Positions 45,724-58,724 of a stretch of 64,000 nucleotides of DNA are shown in pieces. Under the pieces are notes generated by a model. It worked only from the letters and a program-made list of their open reading frames with translations. It was not told where the DNA came from and did not search any database. Each line of letters begins with the position of its first letter. The stretch's first letter is position 1. Made by a program: the position numbers and the translations under genes. Origin of the DNA: Ottelia alismoides (Eukaryota; Streptophyta; Magnoliopsida; Alismatales; Hydrocharitaceae); NCBI GenBank assembly GCA_037367405.1, contig JAZKJV010003256.1, forward strand, positions 868,001-932,000. The letters run 5' to 3'.

Positions 45724-48700
45724 TGACAGTTTCCAGAATCGTCAGGTTAAGAAGATGTTTTTATTTGTTTGTACGTAAAATTAATATGTCGTTCGTTGTA
45801 GGCAGAAATTGGAATCGGTCAAGAAAATAACCACGAATATTTAATCAATTTTTAATAAAGTGGGTTTATGTTTATTTTATTTGGGCAAGTCCCAAGGTCG
45901 AACACAAGGAGGCAAAGGAATAACCTAGAGTTATGTCTATCAAAATTCATGCACGATTTTCGAGGCAGTCTTTTTTTGGAATTTTTAATGCAAATAAGGG
46001 ATGTAAGATGCAATTTCAGCTTATTTTAGGAACTAAAATATCAAAGTCGATCAACCAATATCCAAAAAATACGAAACTTTGCCACAATGTAAACTACGAT
46101 GAAATCAATGTACGGTAATTTTTTTAGAATTTTTTGTAAGCAATATGAATTTTTTATGAATTTTTAAATACAAACAGAATGATTTTCAATATTTAATTAT
46201 AATAAATATTAAACCTATTGTTTTCAAGAGATAAAATTATCTAAGGTCTATCACTAGGTGATGGGTCTCAGAAAATCCTAAACCTTGAAAATGTAAGATC
46301 TAATACCTATTAAAAATCAAATATTGAATTATGCAAAATGATTTTTACAGGGCAATTTATGCATGCAAATGCAAATCTTTTTTAGCACAATGACAAGCAC
46401 AATTAACTCTACAATATTGATTTTTCGGGAATTTTTGGAGCAATGGTTAAGCGAATACAAATTTAAGAGCATAAAATGGGCAAAGTTTGGAATTTTCCAC
46501 AGAATAATTAATTATTAATTAACCACTATTCATAAATGTCCACAATATATGAAACAATAGAGAATTAATGGAAGAACATCATGCTATTTTTGGATGATTA
46601 AATAAAGTCATGTAGAGGTCCAAAAATTACTAGGGAACATAGTGGTATAAATGCAATAAAATAAATACACATAAAATATGCAGACGGGGACTTAATTGTA
46701 GTTAACTAAACCCTTGGGGGTTTTCTACAATTTCACAAGAGGTCACGTGCCAAGCACGTGACCCTGGAGCTCTAGACATTGATGCGAATCTCAGGACCTT
46801 TGGGGGGTTAACTGTAAATAACCCAACAGGTCACGTGCGACGCACATGACCCCTGGATGGTGTGTGGCTGACGTTCCCCCCAGACGCACATGCCTCGCAC
46901 GTACGCGCGGGGTGGGGGGGGGGTGGGCTCGGGTCTGAGCCCTAGCACGCGGTGGAGATGGGGCTAGCTCTTGGATGGAGCCTGGCGGTGCGGCGGGCCG
47001 GCCAAGACGACGTCAAGGTGGAGGCAATGGTCTTCTGCTGCTGTCAGATCGTGGTCAGTGCAGCTTAGGAGCGCGACGAAGATGGCTGTGGCAAAGTTGC
47101 TGCAGGTGGTCGACATCGTGGATCCTCATGGAGCAGAAGGCGGCATTGATGAAGATCAGAGTCGGACATGGTTGATGAAGGTTCAGGCCGATGTTGCGAA
47201 GGCGTAGTTGTTGGCGCATGGTCGGAGGTGACGGAGGACGATGGCAATCGTGGACAGTGGCGGAGGCGCAGCCGAAGGTGACGATGGAGTTGATGGCGGT
47301 GGTATATGGTGGATTCGATGACGGTGGCTCTACGTCGTGAAGGGGTGGGAGTGCTCCTAGAGGTCGACAGTGTCGGAGGAGAACGATAGAGGTGGAAGGC
47401 GAAGCTCGTTGCTGGCGATCGGAGGTCATAATCGATGAAGTTGTCGATGATGTCGAGGCGGAGTTGGAAGATGGAGGTGAAGCTGCTGGCATTGGTGGAG
47501 GATCGGGGTTAAGTTGTGGAGTCATTTGGCTAAATGGTGTCGAAGGCGGCCGGAGTAAGGTAGCAGCAGGTGGCGGATACCGCAGGGCTACAACGACGTC
47601 GGGGAGGTCGTCGGATCTCGTCGGGAAGAAGGCAGAGCTCGGGCTGTCACCACCGTGCTCCGTGGCCAAGGGATGCAACCAGAGGATGAGGGAGTCGGGG
47701 AGCTACGGTGCTCTTAAATAGGGCTTGGGTAGCGAAGGGGCCGACGATGGAGGGCAGCTGCGAGGATAGCGGGGGCGGAGATCTCGGAGGAGGTCGTTGG
47801 CGAAGCGGTGGTTGTGGAGGCCGTTAGCGGTGTGGTCAAAGGGTAGCGGTTGTGAAGGTGACGGGGCGGTTTGGCGGCCGGTGCGGAAGTGAGGGGAGGA
47901 ATACGAAGGTGGATGGTCGTCCAATCGACCGAGATCGGACGTCCATGGAGGTGACAGGCGGTAGGAGGGAGAGCTGAAGCGGTGCACGTGCGTTGCGCGT
48001 GCCTGTGAGGAACGGGCGATGCACGTGCGGTGACTTTAATTTTTTTTAATAAAAACGAATAAAAAAGGGGGCCAAAAAATGTTGACACGTGGCGGCCCCA
48101 GGGGCGGCCACTTGTCAACACCAGAAAATTCCGAGAATAAAGATTTTGTAAAATCAAAAATAAATAGCAAATTACCTCAGATCGAAAAAGTTTCTTCAGA
48201 AAAAATGCTCGTCTCGATGAGATCTACAACTTTCATGAAGACATCAAAACCAAAATTGATTAAATGCATAAAGTGAATTTTTGGGGTATCCCATGTAAAT
48301 AGAATACCTTGATTTTTGGGTTTTATAATTTTTATGAAAATTTTAAACCAGATAAAAATCCAGAAAAAAATATGGAAAAATCAAACATAAATAAAGACAT
48401 CTAAATCTAATTTTTTCTAGATTTTTTTTAATTGAGGAAATATGAACAAAAATATCGGGTCAAAAATCGCTAAAATACATAATGTACAAAAGAGGCCCAA
48501 AACCCAACTTTCACATATGAGCTCCGATTCACTTGAACTTGGTCTTGTTTTGAAGTAATTGAATGTACATTAGTTCAAAAGTGAGTAGGATTAAAACGGA
48601 TACTGGATGGGGAAGATATGGAGCTTTTAGTCCGAAAATCCTGAAATTAGGGTTTGGGTTTTTGGTCCACTTAACAGGGTTATGATTTTTTTGTATTTTT

Positions 48701-48979
48701 CATTTATTCTTATTAGTGATATGTACACAGTGGAGGTGGTTTTGGTTTATTCAGAGTTAGCATGAAGGAGTTAAAAATCAGGGAAGTTAGGATATTTACA
48801 GGTCAACTTTGGCTTGGATTTTTGGCTTCTTATTTTGTGCAGAAATTATGGATAAAGTGCAATTCTTCTGAAAACATGCATGAATGCTAATTATGCAGAA
48901 CAGATGCAGATATGTTGTTGATTTTGAGGGATTTGAGCTTAATAAATGAGACTTAGAGTGATGAATCAGAGATTTATCT
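45724..48979 (-). repeat. Element B 3' LTR (left copy)
   Basis: Begins TGACAGTTTCC; the end reads GATTTATCT, a change from the expected ATCA. G-box palindromes include GGTCACGTGC-CAA-GCACGTGACC at 46741-46763 and a partner at about 46829-46852. A TATA box (TATTTAAG, minus strand) lies at 47713-47720, and a long GACACGTGGCGG inverted repeat at about 48083-48120. Confidence 0.92.
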
Positions 48980-50299
48980 TCCCCCTATACTTAAACCATG
49001 CTCGTCCTTGAGCATCAAAAAGAAATGCCATGAGGTAAATTGAGATTGGCTTCCATACCAAGACCATGAGCTGAAGGTGAAAGTGAAACTATACTCAACC
49101 TTTGGATTAATAGTGTGGCGGAACCTCTGTGAGACTTAGAATTTTAAAATCAACAGCCTTCAAGTTCTACACATCATTGTCACGGTTTTAGCTCAGAAGT
49201 TATCTTAGATCAATCCTCTTCCCAAAGTATATCCTATGAACATTGAACAACAAACTCATGTGTGTGAAAGGTTTTAGCTCTTCCCATCCAGAATGTCGGA
49301 CTACCATGCTCCTCTCCTCTCCAGTTACTCGTCCTCGGGGAGTCAGGTATTTCATTCTAAGGTCTGTCGCGTTGTGTTAACAATCGAATTAAGGGAGAAG
49401 ATAGAAGAAGGGGAAAAGAACTGGAGGGTGGCCAGTGTAGCCACCTCTCCTTGTGAAGATGGCCAGTGTAGCTGAGTCTCCACCAAGATCTGTAGGTTTC
49501 TTGAAGCTTGGACCTTTTTGGTCAGATTTTATTTGGTAGAATGCTTCTTTGTATTTGGAATTTTTGGTGGTTCTGCTTGGATCTTGTTGTGCCCCTACGG
49601 ATATAGAGTCTTTTTGTTCCGTACATTTTTTGGGGTCTTAGAAAAAATTGTGCCTAGCCATCCATCCCTTTTCCGAAGCTTTATTTCAACCTGCACTCCG
49701 GTCTTTAGATTTGCACGCTACCAGAAAAGAGACTCACACAGTCTTCCAACATCCCGTCTGAGTTGAGATAAGTGCATAGTGCGAGAGTACAAATTAATTC
49801 CCTATTCCACAGTTGTACCCAGAATGAAGAGATTAGGTTAGACACTAAGAGTTAAACGCTGCACATTGTCATGCAGAACTTAAAGAATTAAGTCAAAAGA
49901 CCTGAAGTCTTTAAAATCCTATTTCTCGGTGAAGTTCCTCTGAAAATTAGGTAGATTAAGGTCAAGTCCAGACCACTCTCGGTTTCTGCTCACAACTCGG
50001 TTCAGAACCCAATGCCTTTCACATATGCAAATGAATGCGATGATGGATGAGGTGCATGTGTGTGAAATACAGACACAAATTTTTTTGTGGTTTTGGTTTT
50101 TTTTTGATGCAAAAATGAAATAAGAAGCCATTTTTTTTCAAAACAATTTTGGGCATAGTCAGTGTTAGTAGCAAGACTCTTTTTTTCTTTTTTCACGTGC
50201 TTTGTGGTTTTTTTTAATTAATAACCCATACCGTAAATATATATAGACTTACGTGAAAGTACGAGATATGGGTAAAATATATACAAAGTATATATACAT
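48980..50299 (-). other. Element B polypurine tract and 3' UTR
   Basis: The polypurine tract (minus strand TTTAAGTATAGGGGGA) is at 48980-48994. The 3' UTR aligns with 16210-17514 of A, including the doubled GGCCAGTGTAG at about 49429 and 49461. No gene was recognised. Confidence 0.65.
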
Positions 50300-50680
50300 A
50301 CCCCCTATACTTAGCGAGTGTTGTGTCCTCAGAGCACAAGAAGCGTAAAGAAGACATAGCTCAGGCTAAGCGTAAGAGAGTGAAAAAGGAAAAGAAAAAG
50401 AACAAAATTTACAGAAGCCCCCCTTATACTTAGACTGTGAACAGTCTAAGTATAGAAGAAGAGCAGAAAAAATGAAGCGGTCGGGGTATGTGAATGAGGA
50501 GAGTATATATAGGTGGGTGTGGGTGTCGGTTCCCCCTATACTTAGGCTCTAGTCAGCCTAAGTATAGAAGAAGGGTAGAAATGGAGCCATCGGGAGATAG
50601 GAGATTGGTATGTACAGATGGCATCGGTCCCCCCCCCCCTATACTTAGGCTTTGGCCTAAGTAGAGGAAGAAGCTGTACA
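50300..50680 (-). repeat. Element B hairpin plus purine-run array
   Basis: Four modules match those of A in order and spacing: a long one from 50301, TATACTTAGACTGT with ACAGTCTAAGTATA at about 50427-50456, TATACTTAGGCT with AGCCTAAGTATA at about 50537-50567, and ACTTAGGC with GCCTAAGT after a run of ten C near 50631. At the second module both arms differ from A (GACTGT/ACAGTC against GACTAT/ATAGTC), so pairing is kept. Confidence 0.82.
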
Positions 50681-50719
50681 AGGAGACCGATTTGGTCAGG
50701 AGGGAGGGTGGGTAGCCGA

Positions 50720-53530
50720 TGATTAAGGCAGTTTTCGGCTGATCTTCTTGTGAGCCTACGGTGGGATATCGTAATGATGAGATGGAGATGAAGCATATGA
50801 TTCCCAACTATTATCAGTATCATCCTCAGAAAAATCATGATGGATAGTGGATGAAGTGTTTGAGTCAGATGAAAGATATCCATCATCAGAATTATCCTTA
50901 GAGGAGTAGTATTCGAAAGTGGACATACTCCAAATATTCTGAACTTTTTGTTTATTCAGTTGTTTCATCAAAATTCGCTCCTTTTTGGGATCAAGTGGTT
51001 TATCCTCAGATGAATACTCAGAAGCACCGGTCTCAGTCACTCATAAGAAATAATTCCAGTGTACTTAAAGAGGGCAGGTGCATCAGCTTTGGATGAATAG
51101 TAGTTAGGAACGGGAGTTATCCAACGAGAATTGAATTTTGGATCTTTGCGAAGATATGGCTTTAGAGCTGCCGAACAGACTTCACTCATGTAGACTACCT
51201 TTTCCAGACCTGATGAGGGATCATCAGTTGATTCCTCTTCCGAAAGGTCAAAGGTAACTCTCTTTTCTTTCTTCGTGAAGGTGTCGGTTCACTTGAGTAT
51301 CCAGATGAATAGCGATTAGAGTTCTTCTCCTTGGTCGGTTTACATTTTGTTTGTTTATTCTTGGTCTTCCGAATGTTGGTGCACTCTCGATTTGGCATGA
51401 TTTGGTCCAAGTATTCAGAGAATGTTGCTCCAGGGTGCGACCATGCATATGTCTCAGGATCGTACTAGAAGGATTTGTCTATTTTGAGATCTTCGGGAAT
51501 TGAAATACTGGGGAGAGTTTCTGCATGTTCGTTCTCAATTGATTTAACATTGGAGCATTCCTAAGTCAAGTTGATGTGATCGATGTAGTCATAATTGGTT
51601 GACCCAGGGTGTGCCCATGCATAAGTCTCCGGATCATATGATTCATGTACTTGATTCTCCATGGTAAGAGCAGCTGGGAATGGAGTTGGGGGGAGATTTT
51701 GTAAACCAATAGTCTCATCAACAACTGCTATCTCAGGTGTGGTTGCGGGGTAGGGCTCTTCTACTGCTTCATGGTTACGATTGTCGGGGAATTCGTGGGT
51801 TGCCTCAGAAGATCGTGGTTCCTCAAAGACATGGTCAGATGTAAGTGTTTCCAATGCTGTGAAATTGATTTCTCGAGTCTCACAATCAATAATTGCCTTA
51901 GCCAATGCTAAGAATGACTTTTCGAGAATGATTGGAGACTGGGTGAATTCGCCTTGATGCTCAATATCAATGATCGTGAATTCTACTATGAGCGGAGCAC
52001 CTTGGAATTTCATGATGGTAGAAACGATTCCTCTCGGCCACTTTATTGATCGGTCCGCCAATTGAACAATCTCTCGTAATTTCCTGATCAGTTCGAGTTT
52101 GAGTTCGTGAAATACAGAGGTCGGGAGGATATTGATCGGTGAATCGTCATCAATCCGAGCATGGGTGAAAATTGTGTCTTTGATTTCACAGTCAAATCTG
52201 GGAAACCGCTTCACTATGCGGCTCTTGGTTTTTCTCCTCAAAACCAAGGAGGAAGCCATTGACAAGATATGACTTTAGGTCTTTGTTCTAATCCTGCTCG
52301 ACTTTTTCATAGTTAATTTGTCCATTACAAATCTTTTAAGGTCGGGGAAGTGTTCAATGACTTGTATGAAGGGAAGTTCAAAAATCAATCTTTTCTCCAG
52401 TGCTTCCTATAGAGCATGATCCAAATTCTTCAAATCTTCTTTAGTCTCTATTTTTATGAAATTTTCTGGATTTTTGATTTTTTTTGTGTTTTTGAATATT
52501 CCAATTTTTTGGTATTTTCTGTGTGGTGTGGTGATGTGGTGTGTTTTTCAGTGAGTAGGGGCTGTGAAGTTCGGAATATGAGTCAAAGGTATAGTTTTCT
52601 AGGAGAGTAGTATGCAGAGGTGTCGATGTCAGAATTGTCCATAGGTTTTGAATATCCTCAAAATTTTCAACATGAGATCCAATCATTTCCTCATTCATTT
52701 TTATGTCCAAGCTCCCATAAAATAAACTGAGCCGGTCAGTAAAATTTATGAATTTTCCTCCATTAATTCAAATTTCTTATTTATCCTCGAAATATTATCC
52801 TCAAAATTCTGTTCATGATCAACAATGGAGCAGTCGGTGTGTGTTCAATAATTTCATCTTCCATTTTCCTGTATGTGGTAAGAGGAGAGTTTCTTGAAAT
52901 ATCCATTATATGATCATTATTTTTTGAAAATTTCTCCTCAAAATTTATGCAAGGAGGCTTCTCATATTGTTCAAGCATGTGTAGTTGGTCTGAGTAGAGT
53001 TCATTCCTTTGATCATGATTGGTCAGACCTTGATATTGTGGAGTCAGCATACAGGGTTTATATGTTTCTATGTGGTCAGTCTAGTCCTCTGTATGAGTAT
53101 AATGTCTGAAGAGGAGTTTTTTATGGTCAATCCAACGCTGATGATCATTAAGTGCGGGTCTTTCCATCTGGGTTTGGTTTCTAAGCCAGTCATGAGATTC
53201 AAAGGTATTTTGATCTTGAAATAGCTCATCACCGAGAATCCGAGAATAAGACGGTTCAGTCCAAGATGGTAGATGGTTATGTGTGGACGGATGATTTGAG
53301 AAATTCAATGAGGAGGCTGAATTCATCCGCGGGTGAAAGTCTCCCACAAGAGTTGGAGGATTATTGAAAGAAGAGGATTTAGTTGATTTGGGCCTAATCG
53401 AGACAAATTCATTTTCATAGTTTAGCTCTGATGGATTTTTAGATACATGTTCGGTCATTTTTGAAAGAGCTGAAAGAAATGATGGTTTGGGCTTGCAAGA
53501 GTTGTTGGACAAGAGTTCTATGATGAGGTT
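50720..53530 (-). pseudogene. Element B gag/protease-like polyprotein, broken
   Basis: Counterpart of the A protein. The start codon is lost (ATA near 53520 where A has ATG). The N-terminal part (NYENEFVSIRPKSTKSSSFN, later RNQTQMERPALNDHQRWIDH) is open to about 53081. The best frame, 51561-52265, gives the retropepsin-like domain nearly complete: ARIDDDSPINILPTSVFHEL, QLADRSIKWPRGIV, VEFTIIDIEHQGEF and SPIILEKSFLALAKAIIDCE. The active site reads D-D-D-S where retropepsins have D-T/S-G-[AS], and the later G is Glu. The Ser/Asp-rich tail is open from 51040 to 50756, with a stop shortly before the end of A homology. Confidence 0.75.
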
Positions 53531-54989
53531 CAAATCAAGAAGGAGAGAGATGATTTGCACAAGATAGTCAAAAGAAATTTTATCAAATGTACAGTTGTTG
53601 ATCTTTGAAATTCGTTCACGCACACCAATGCAAACACAATTCAATCCCCAGGTTCACCAACGCACATAATGAAGCCGTAAGAGTTCGGCTATTATCTTTT
53701 CAATTTTAGTTGGTGATAAATCAATCTTGGCAAAAATTTAGCGAGCTGTTAGGTGCCGAAATTTTCGTAATGACTGGCCCGAATTCTTCGACAAGTTGCA
53801 CCTACTTTCAGCCAGTATGGGTGTAAGTACAGAATGTAGAACGGCTACCCGTGTTACTTGAGGACGGAGCCTTACGCATTGTCCTCTAGACCACCCACTC
53901 TACTAAGGAAATCCGAACCGTTTACCGGCTACCCGTAGATCCTCATTGAGAAGTAGCTAATCATTTTTGGCAGAATTAGTAGTCAAGATGAAAATCCGGA
54001 TTCGGGCTCTAGCCTTAAGTGTCATCTCTCACTCACTCAAAAAATAAAATAATCCAAGGTTAGGGTTGCTCTCCCGCAAAATTCTTGATTTTATGGGTTC
54101 TTAAGATCAGCTATATTTAGCAGTCCCTATTTTAATTAGGTGATCATTGAAGAATTTAAATGAGAACAAATACACGTCTAACATCCATTCCCAATTTTCT
54201 CTAGAGTTATGTGATAAAACAAGAGGGAGGAGTTCGGAAAACGCTGATGCACTCGAAAACAATGATGTATGCTTAGTTAGAAGACTTACAGTGTATCCTC
54301 GCAATCTCCATATGGGATGCTAGACAGAAATTGAAAATTTATTCTAAATGAATGCAAGCCGATGAAAAACCGCACCTAGCAGAAAGTTCTATTAGCGGGG
54401 AAGAATTGAGTTAAATTTGGCTAAGTTGAACGATCTATGTGCGTCTCGATTAATAGTGAAGTGTGGCTTAATCCTACGAGCACAATCAAAAATTAAAATT
54501 CTCTGAGAGCTGTATGTGCAGGTCTATCCTAATCGCCACTCAAGTCAGGCACCACCCTCACCGGAGAGTGAAACAGGCCACAACACACCACAGAAGAGTT
54601 CAAAGTCTTTTACACACGTGAGAGTCCAAACGGACACCGCTGTAAATGAGCAACTAATTACAAAAATAAAATTGCAGAAATTAAAAACATAGACTTTACG
54701 TTCTCTCATGACTCGACTTGATCTTAAATTAATTGTGGGCTTTTGGAAGTCGGTAAAGATGCGTCGGTTCCTGAAAAACCGCTCCACGTACGCTAGGTAC
54801 CTCGCAAGAAAAATAAGAGAGAAGATGTAAGAGAGTGACTCAAAAATAATCAAAAATAAGAGAAAAGAAATGAATGCTGAAAATAAATGTAGGAAATAAA
54901 AATGGAATTTACAATGAAAAATTCGGGGTTCAGACTACCCGAATGCGGAAAATCGAACAAGAAATGTCAAAACACAAAACTAAGCCGTT
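53531..54989 (-). other. Element B 5' leader
   Basis: Aligns with 20464-21933 of A. The hairpin block is at 53654-53716, with AGCCG/CGGCT kept at 53673-53690. No gene was recognised. Confidence 0.6.
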
Positions 54990-54993
54990 TGCC

Positions 54994-55011
54994 TCCCCGG
55001 CAACGGTACCA
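54994..55011 (-). promoter_or_regulatory. Element B primer-binding site
   Basis: TCCCCGGCAACGGTACCA on the plus strand matches the tRNA-Asp 3' end at 16 of 18 positions; the two changes are in GCGCC. It lies 2 bp from the LTR. Confidence 0.82.
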
Positions 55012-55013
55012 TC

Positions 55014-58000
55014 TGACGATTTCCGGAATCTCCGAGTTAAGAAGATGTTTTTATTTGTTCGTGCATAAAATTAATATGTCGTTAGTTGTAGGCGGCAATC
55101 GGAATCGCTCAAGAAAATAACCACGAATATTTAATCAATTTTTAATCAAGTGGTTTTATGTTTATTTTACTTGGGCAAGTTCCAAGGTCGAACACAAGGA
55201 GGCAAAGGAATAATCTAGAGTTATGTCTATCACAATTCGTGCACATTTTTCAAGGCGGTCTTTTTTTGGAATTTTCAATGCAAATTAGGGATGCAAGATG
55301 CAATTTCGGCCTATTTTAGGGACTAAAATGTCAAAGTCGATCAAACAATGTTCGAAAAATACGAAACTTGGCCATAATGTTAATTATGATGAAATGAATG
55401 TATGTAATTTTTTTAGAATTTTTTGGATGCAATTTGAATTTTTTTATGAATTTTTTAATAAAAATAGAATGATTTTCAATATTTAATTATAATAAATATT
55501 AAACCTACTTGTTTTCAATAGAAAAATTATCTAAGATCTATCACTAGGTGATGGGTTTCAGAAAAATCCTAAACCTTGAAAATGTAAGATCTAATACCTA
55601 TTAAAAATCAAATACTGGATTATGTAAAATGATTTTTTACAAGGCAAATTATGCATGCAAATGCAAATCTTTTTGGGTTCAATGACAAGCACAATTAACT
55701 CCACAATATATGATTTTTCAGGAATTTTTGGAGCAATGGTTAAGTAAATACAAATTTAAGAACATAAAGTGGGCAAAGTTCGCAATATTTCACAGAGTAA
55801 TTAATTAGTAATTAACCACTACTCATAAAAATGTCCACAATAAGTCAAACAATAGGGAATTAATGGAAGAACATCATGCTATTTTTGGATGATTAAATAA
55901 AGTCATGTAGAGGTAAAAAATTACTAGGGAACACAGGGGCATAAATGCAATAAAATAAATATAAATAAAATATGCAAGCGGGGACTTAATTGTAATTACC
56001 TAAACCCTTGGGGGTTTTCTGCAATTTCACCAGAGGTCACGTGCCAAGCACATGACCCTGGAGCTCTGGACTTTGATGCGAATCTCAGGACATTCAGGGA
56101 GTTAACTGTAAATAACCCAACGGGTCACGTGCGACGCACGTGACCCCTGGATAGCATGTGGCTGACGTTCCCACCGGACGCACGTGCCTCGCACATGAGC
56201 GGGGGGTCTCGGGTCTGAGCCCCAGCGCGCGGTGGAGATGGGGCTAGCTCCTGGCTGGAGCCTGGCGGTGCGGCGGGCTGGCCAAGACGAAGTTGAGGTG
56301 GAGGCAATGGTCTTCGACCGCTGTCAGATCGGGGTCGGTGCAGCTTAGGAGCGCGGTGAAGATGGCTGTGGTGAAGTTGCTGCAGGTGGTCGACGTCGTG
56401 GATCCTCCTGGAGCAGAAGGCGGTATTGATGAAGATCTGAGTCGGAGATGGTTGATGAAGGTACAGGCCGACGTTGCGGAGGCGTAGTTGTTAGCGCATG
56501 GTCGGAGGCGACGGAGGTCGATGGCGATCGTGGACGGTGGCGGAGGCGCAGCTGAAGGTGACGATGGAGTTGATGGCGGTGGTGTACAGTGAAGTCGATG
56601 ACGGTTGCTCTATGACACGAAGGGGCCGGAGTGCTCCTGGAGGTCGACGGTGTCGGCGGGGAACGATGGAGGTGGAAGGCGAAGCTCGATGCTGGCGATC
56701 AGAGGTCGTAGTCGGTGAAGTTGTCGATGATGTCGAGGCAGAGTTGGAAGATGGAGGTGAAGCTGCTGGCGTTGGTGGAGGATCGGGGTGAAGTTGTGGA
56801 GTCGTTTGGCTCAATGGCTTCGAAGACGACCGGAGCAAGGTAGCAGCAGGTGGCGGATACCGCAGGGCTACAACAGCGTCGGGGAGGTCACCGGAACTCG
56901 TCTGGAAGAAGGCAGAGCTTGGGCTATCACCACCGAGATCCGTGGCCAAGGGATGCAACTGGCATATGAGGGAGTCGGGGGAGCTACGGTGCTCTTAAAT
57001 AGGGCTTGGGTAGCGAAGGGGCCGACAATGGAGGGCGGTTGCGAGGATAGCGGGGGCAGAGATCTCGGAGGAGGTCGTTGGCGAAGCGGCGGTTGTGGAG
57101 GCCGTTAGCGGCACGGTCAAAGGGTGGCGGTTGCAAAGGCAATGGGGCGGTTTGGTGGCTGGTGTGGAAGCGAGGGGAGGAAGACAAAGGTTGATGGTCG
57201 TCCGATCGGTCGAGATCGGACGGCCATGGAGGTGATACGTGGCAAGAGGTTGAGCAGAAGCAGTGCATGTGCGTTGCGCGTGCCTGTGAGGCATGTGCGA
57301 CTCATGTGCGGTGACTTTAATTTTTTTAATAAAAACGAATAAAAAAGGGGGGCCAAAAAACGCTGACGCGTGGCGGCCCCAGGGGCGGCCACGTGTCAAC
57401 AACAGAAAATTCTGAGAATAAAGATTTTGTAAAATCAAAAATATATAGCAAATGACCTTGAATCGAAAACGTTTCTTCATGAAAAATGTTCGTCTCGATG
57501 ATATCTACAACTTTCATGAAGACATCAAAACCAAAATCGATTAAATGTACAAAGTGAATTTTTGGGGTATCCCATGTACATAGAATACCTTGATTTTTGG
57601 GTTTTGTAATTTTTATGACATTTTTAAACCAGATAAAAATCCAGAAAAAAATATGGAAAAAATCAAAGATAAATAAAGACATCTAAATCTAAATTTTTTC
57701 TGGATTTTTTATTAATTAAGTAAATATGAACAAAAATATCGGGTCAAAAACCGCTAAAATACACAATGTACACAAGAGGCCTAAAACCCAACTTTCACAT
57801 ATGAGCTCCGATTCACTTGAACTTGGTATTGTTTTGAAGGTTATTGAATGTACATTAGTTCAAAAGTGAGTAGGATTAAAAGGACACTGGATGGGGAAGA
57901 TATGGGGCTTTTAGTCCAAAAATCCTGAAACTAGGGTTTGGGTTTTTGGTCCACTTAACAGGGTTAGTGATCTTTTTTGTATTTTTTATTTATTCTTGTT

Positions 58001-58265
58001 AGTGATACGTACAGAGTGGAGGTGGTTTTGGTTTATTCGTAGTTAGCATGAAGGAGTTAAAAATCAGGGAAGTTAGGCTATTTACAGGTCAAATTTGGCT
58101 TGGATTTTTGGCTTCTTATTTTGTGCAGAAATTATGGATAAAGTGCAATTCTTATGAAAACATGCATGAATGCTAATAATGCAGAATAGATGCAGATATG
58201 CTATTGATTTTGAGGGATTTAAGCTTTGTAAATGAGACCTAGAGTGATGAATCCGAGATTCATCA
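55014..58265 (-). repeat. Element B 5' LTR (right copy)
   Basis: Starts TGACGATTTCC, ends GATTCATCA. It holds a perfect G-box palindrome at 56122-56146 (GGGTCACGTGCG and CGCACGTGACCC around A), a TATA box at 56994-57001 (TATTTAAG, minus strand) and a GACGCGTGGCGG/ GCCACGTGTC inverted repeat near 57364-57400. GC-rich leader frames (for example 56491-56958, minus) parallel those of A. Confidence 0.92.
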
Positions 58266-58270
58266 GTCTC

Positions 58271-58724
58271 CGGTCAGAGGGTATGTGCCTATATCGTGAC
58301 AACATACGACATAGGACTTTGGTTATCTCGATCTCATTAAGTCAACTCTTTGACCTAACTAATCTGACACCTCCGAATCTTTATTCCCATGCAGAGGACC
58401 TGCATCAAGAGGTTGGTCAGATATCAGCTAAGTGAGAAAGGATTGCCATCTCCTACTTAGACTGGAGATCATCTCTTAACAATCATTTGACGATACTTGA
58501 TGAGTCCTCAATCTAACTCTTTAGATATTCATCCAAGCACCATCCTCTATGATTCAATAATTGAATCAACAGCTATATGATCATCAAGATGGCCATGGTA
58601 CATAACCCAAATTGTACTAAGGGACCAATTATGCAAATTAGTTATTCTTCATTTCGGATCAGGGAATGATATTCGCAATAACATTTATTGCATAATGGCT
58701 CACCATGGGCTCGCATGTCCAACA
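58271..58724 (-). repeat. Element D 5' LTR, part 2
   Basis: Continuation of the copia LTR after the second GTCTC. It aligns with 37891-38343 and ends CATGTCCAACA. CAAAG follows. Confidence 0.9.

Larger units (their letters stand above)
45724..58265 (-). mobile_element. Element B: second RT-less element of the A family
   Basis: A 12.5-kb element with LTRs of about 3.25 kb (45724-48979 and 55014-58265) and a perfect GTCTC duplication. It has the A plan throughout: leader with the same hairpin, one broken gag/protease-like ORF, four hairpin modules, the same 3' UTR and polypurine tract, sense on the minus strand. It is clearly diverged from A in the LTRs, so the two represent separate insertions of a family and not a duplication of one locus. 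No polymerase motif is present. Confidence 0.9.
37866..58724 (-). mobile_element. Element D: Ty1/copia retrotransposon, split by B
   Basis: Sense is on the minus strand. The right LTR (43641-45723 plus 58271-58724) is the 5' LTR, next to an exact initiator tRNA-Met PBS. The left LTR (37866-38343) is the 3' LTR, cut short at its left end where element C begins. Between them lies a heavily decayed copia pol. LTR start TGTTGGACATGCGAGCCCA and the polypurine tract AGTGGGAGAT are typical of plant copia elements. CAAAG follows the right LTR as a possible target duplication; its partner is not preserved. Confidence 0.85.
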
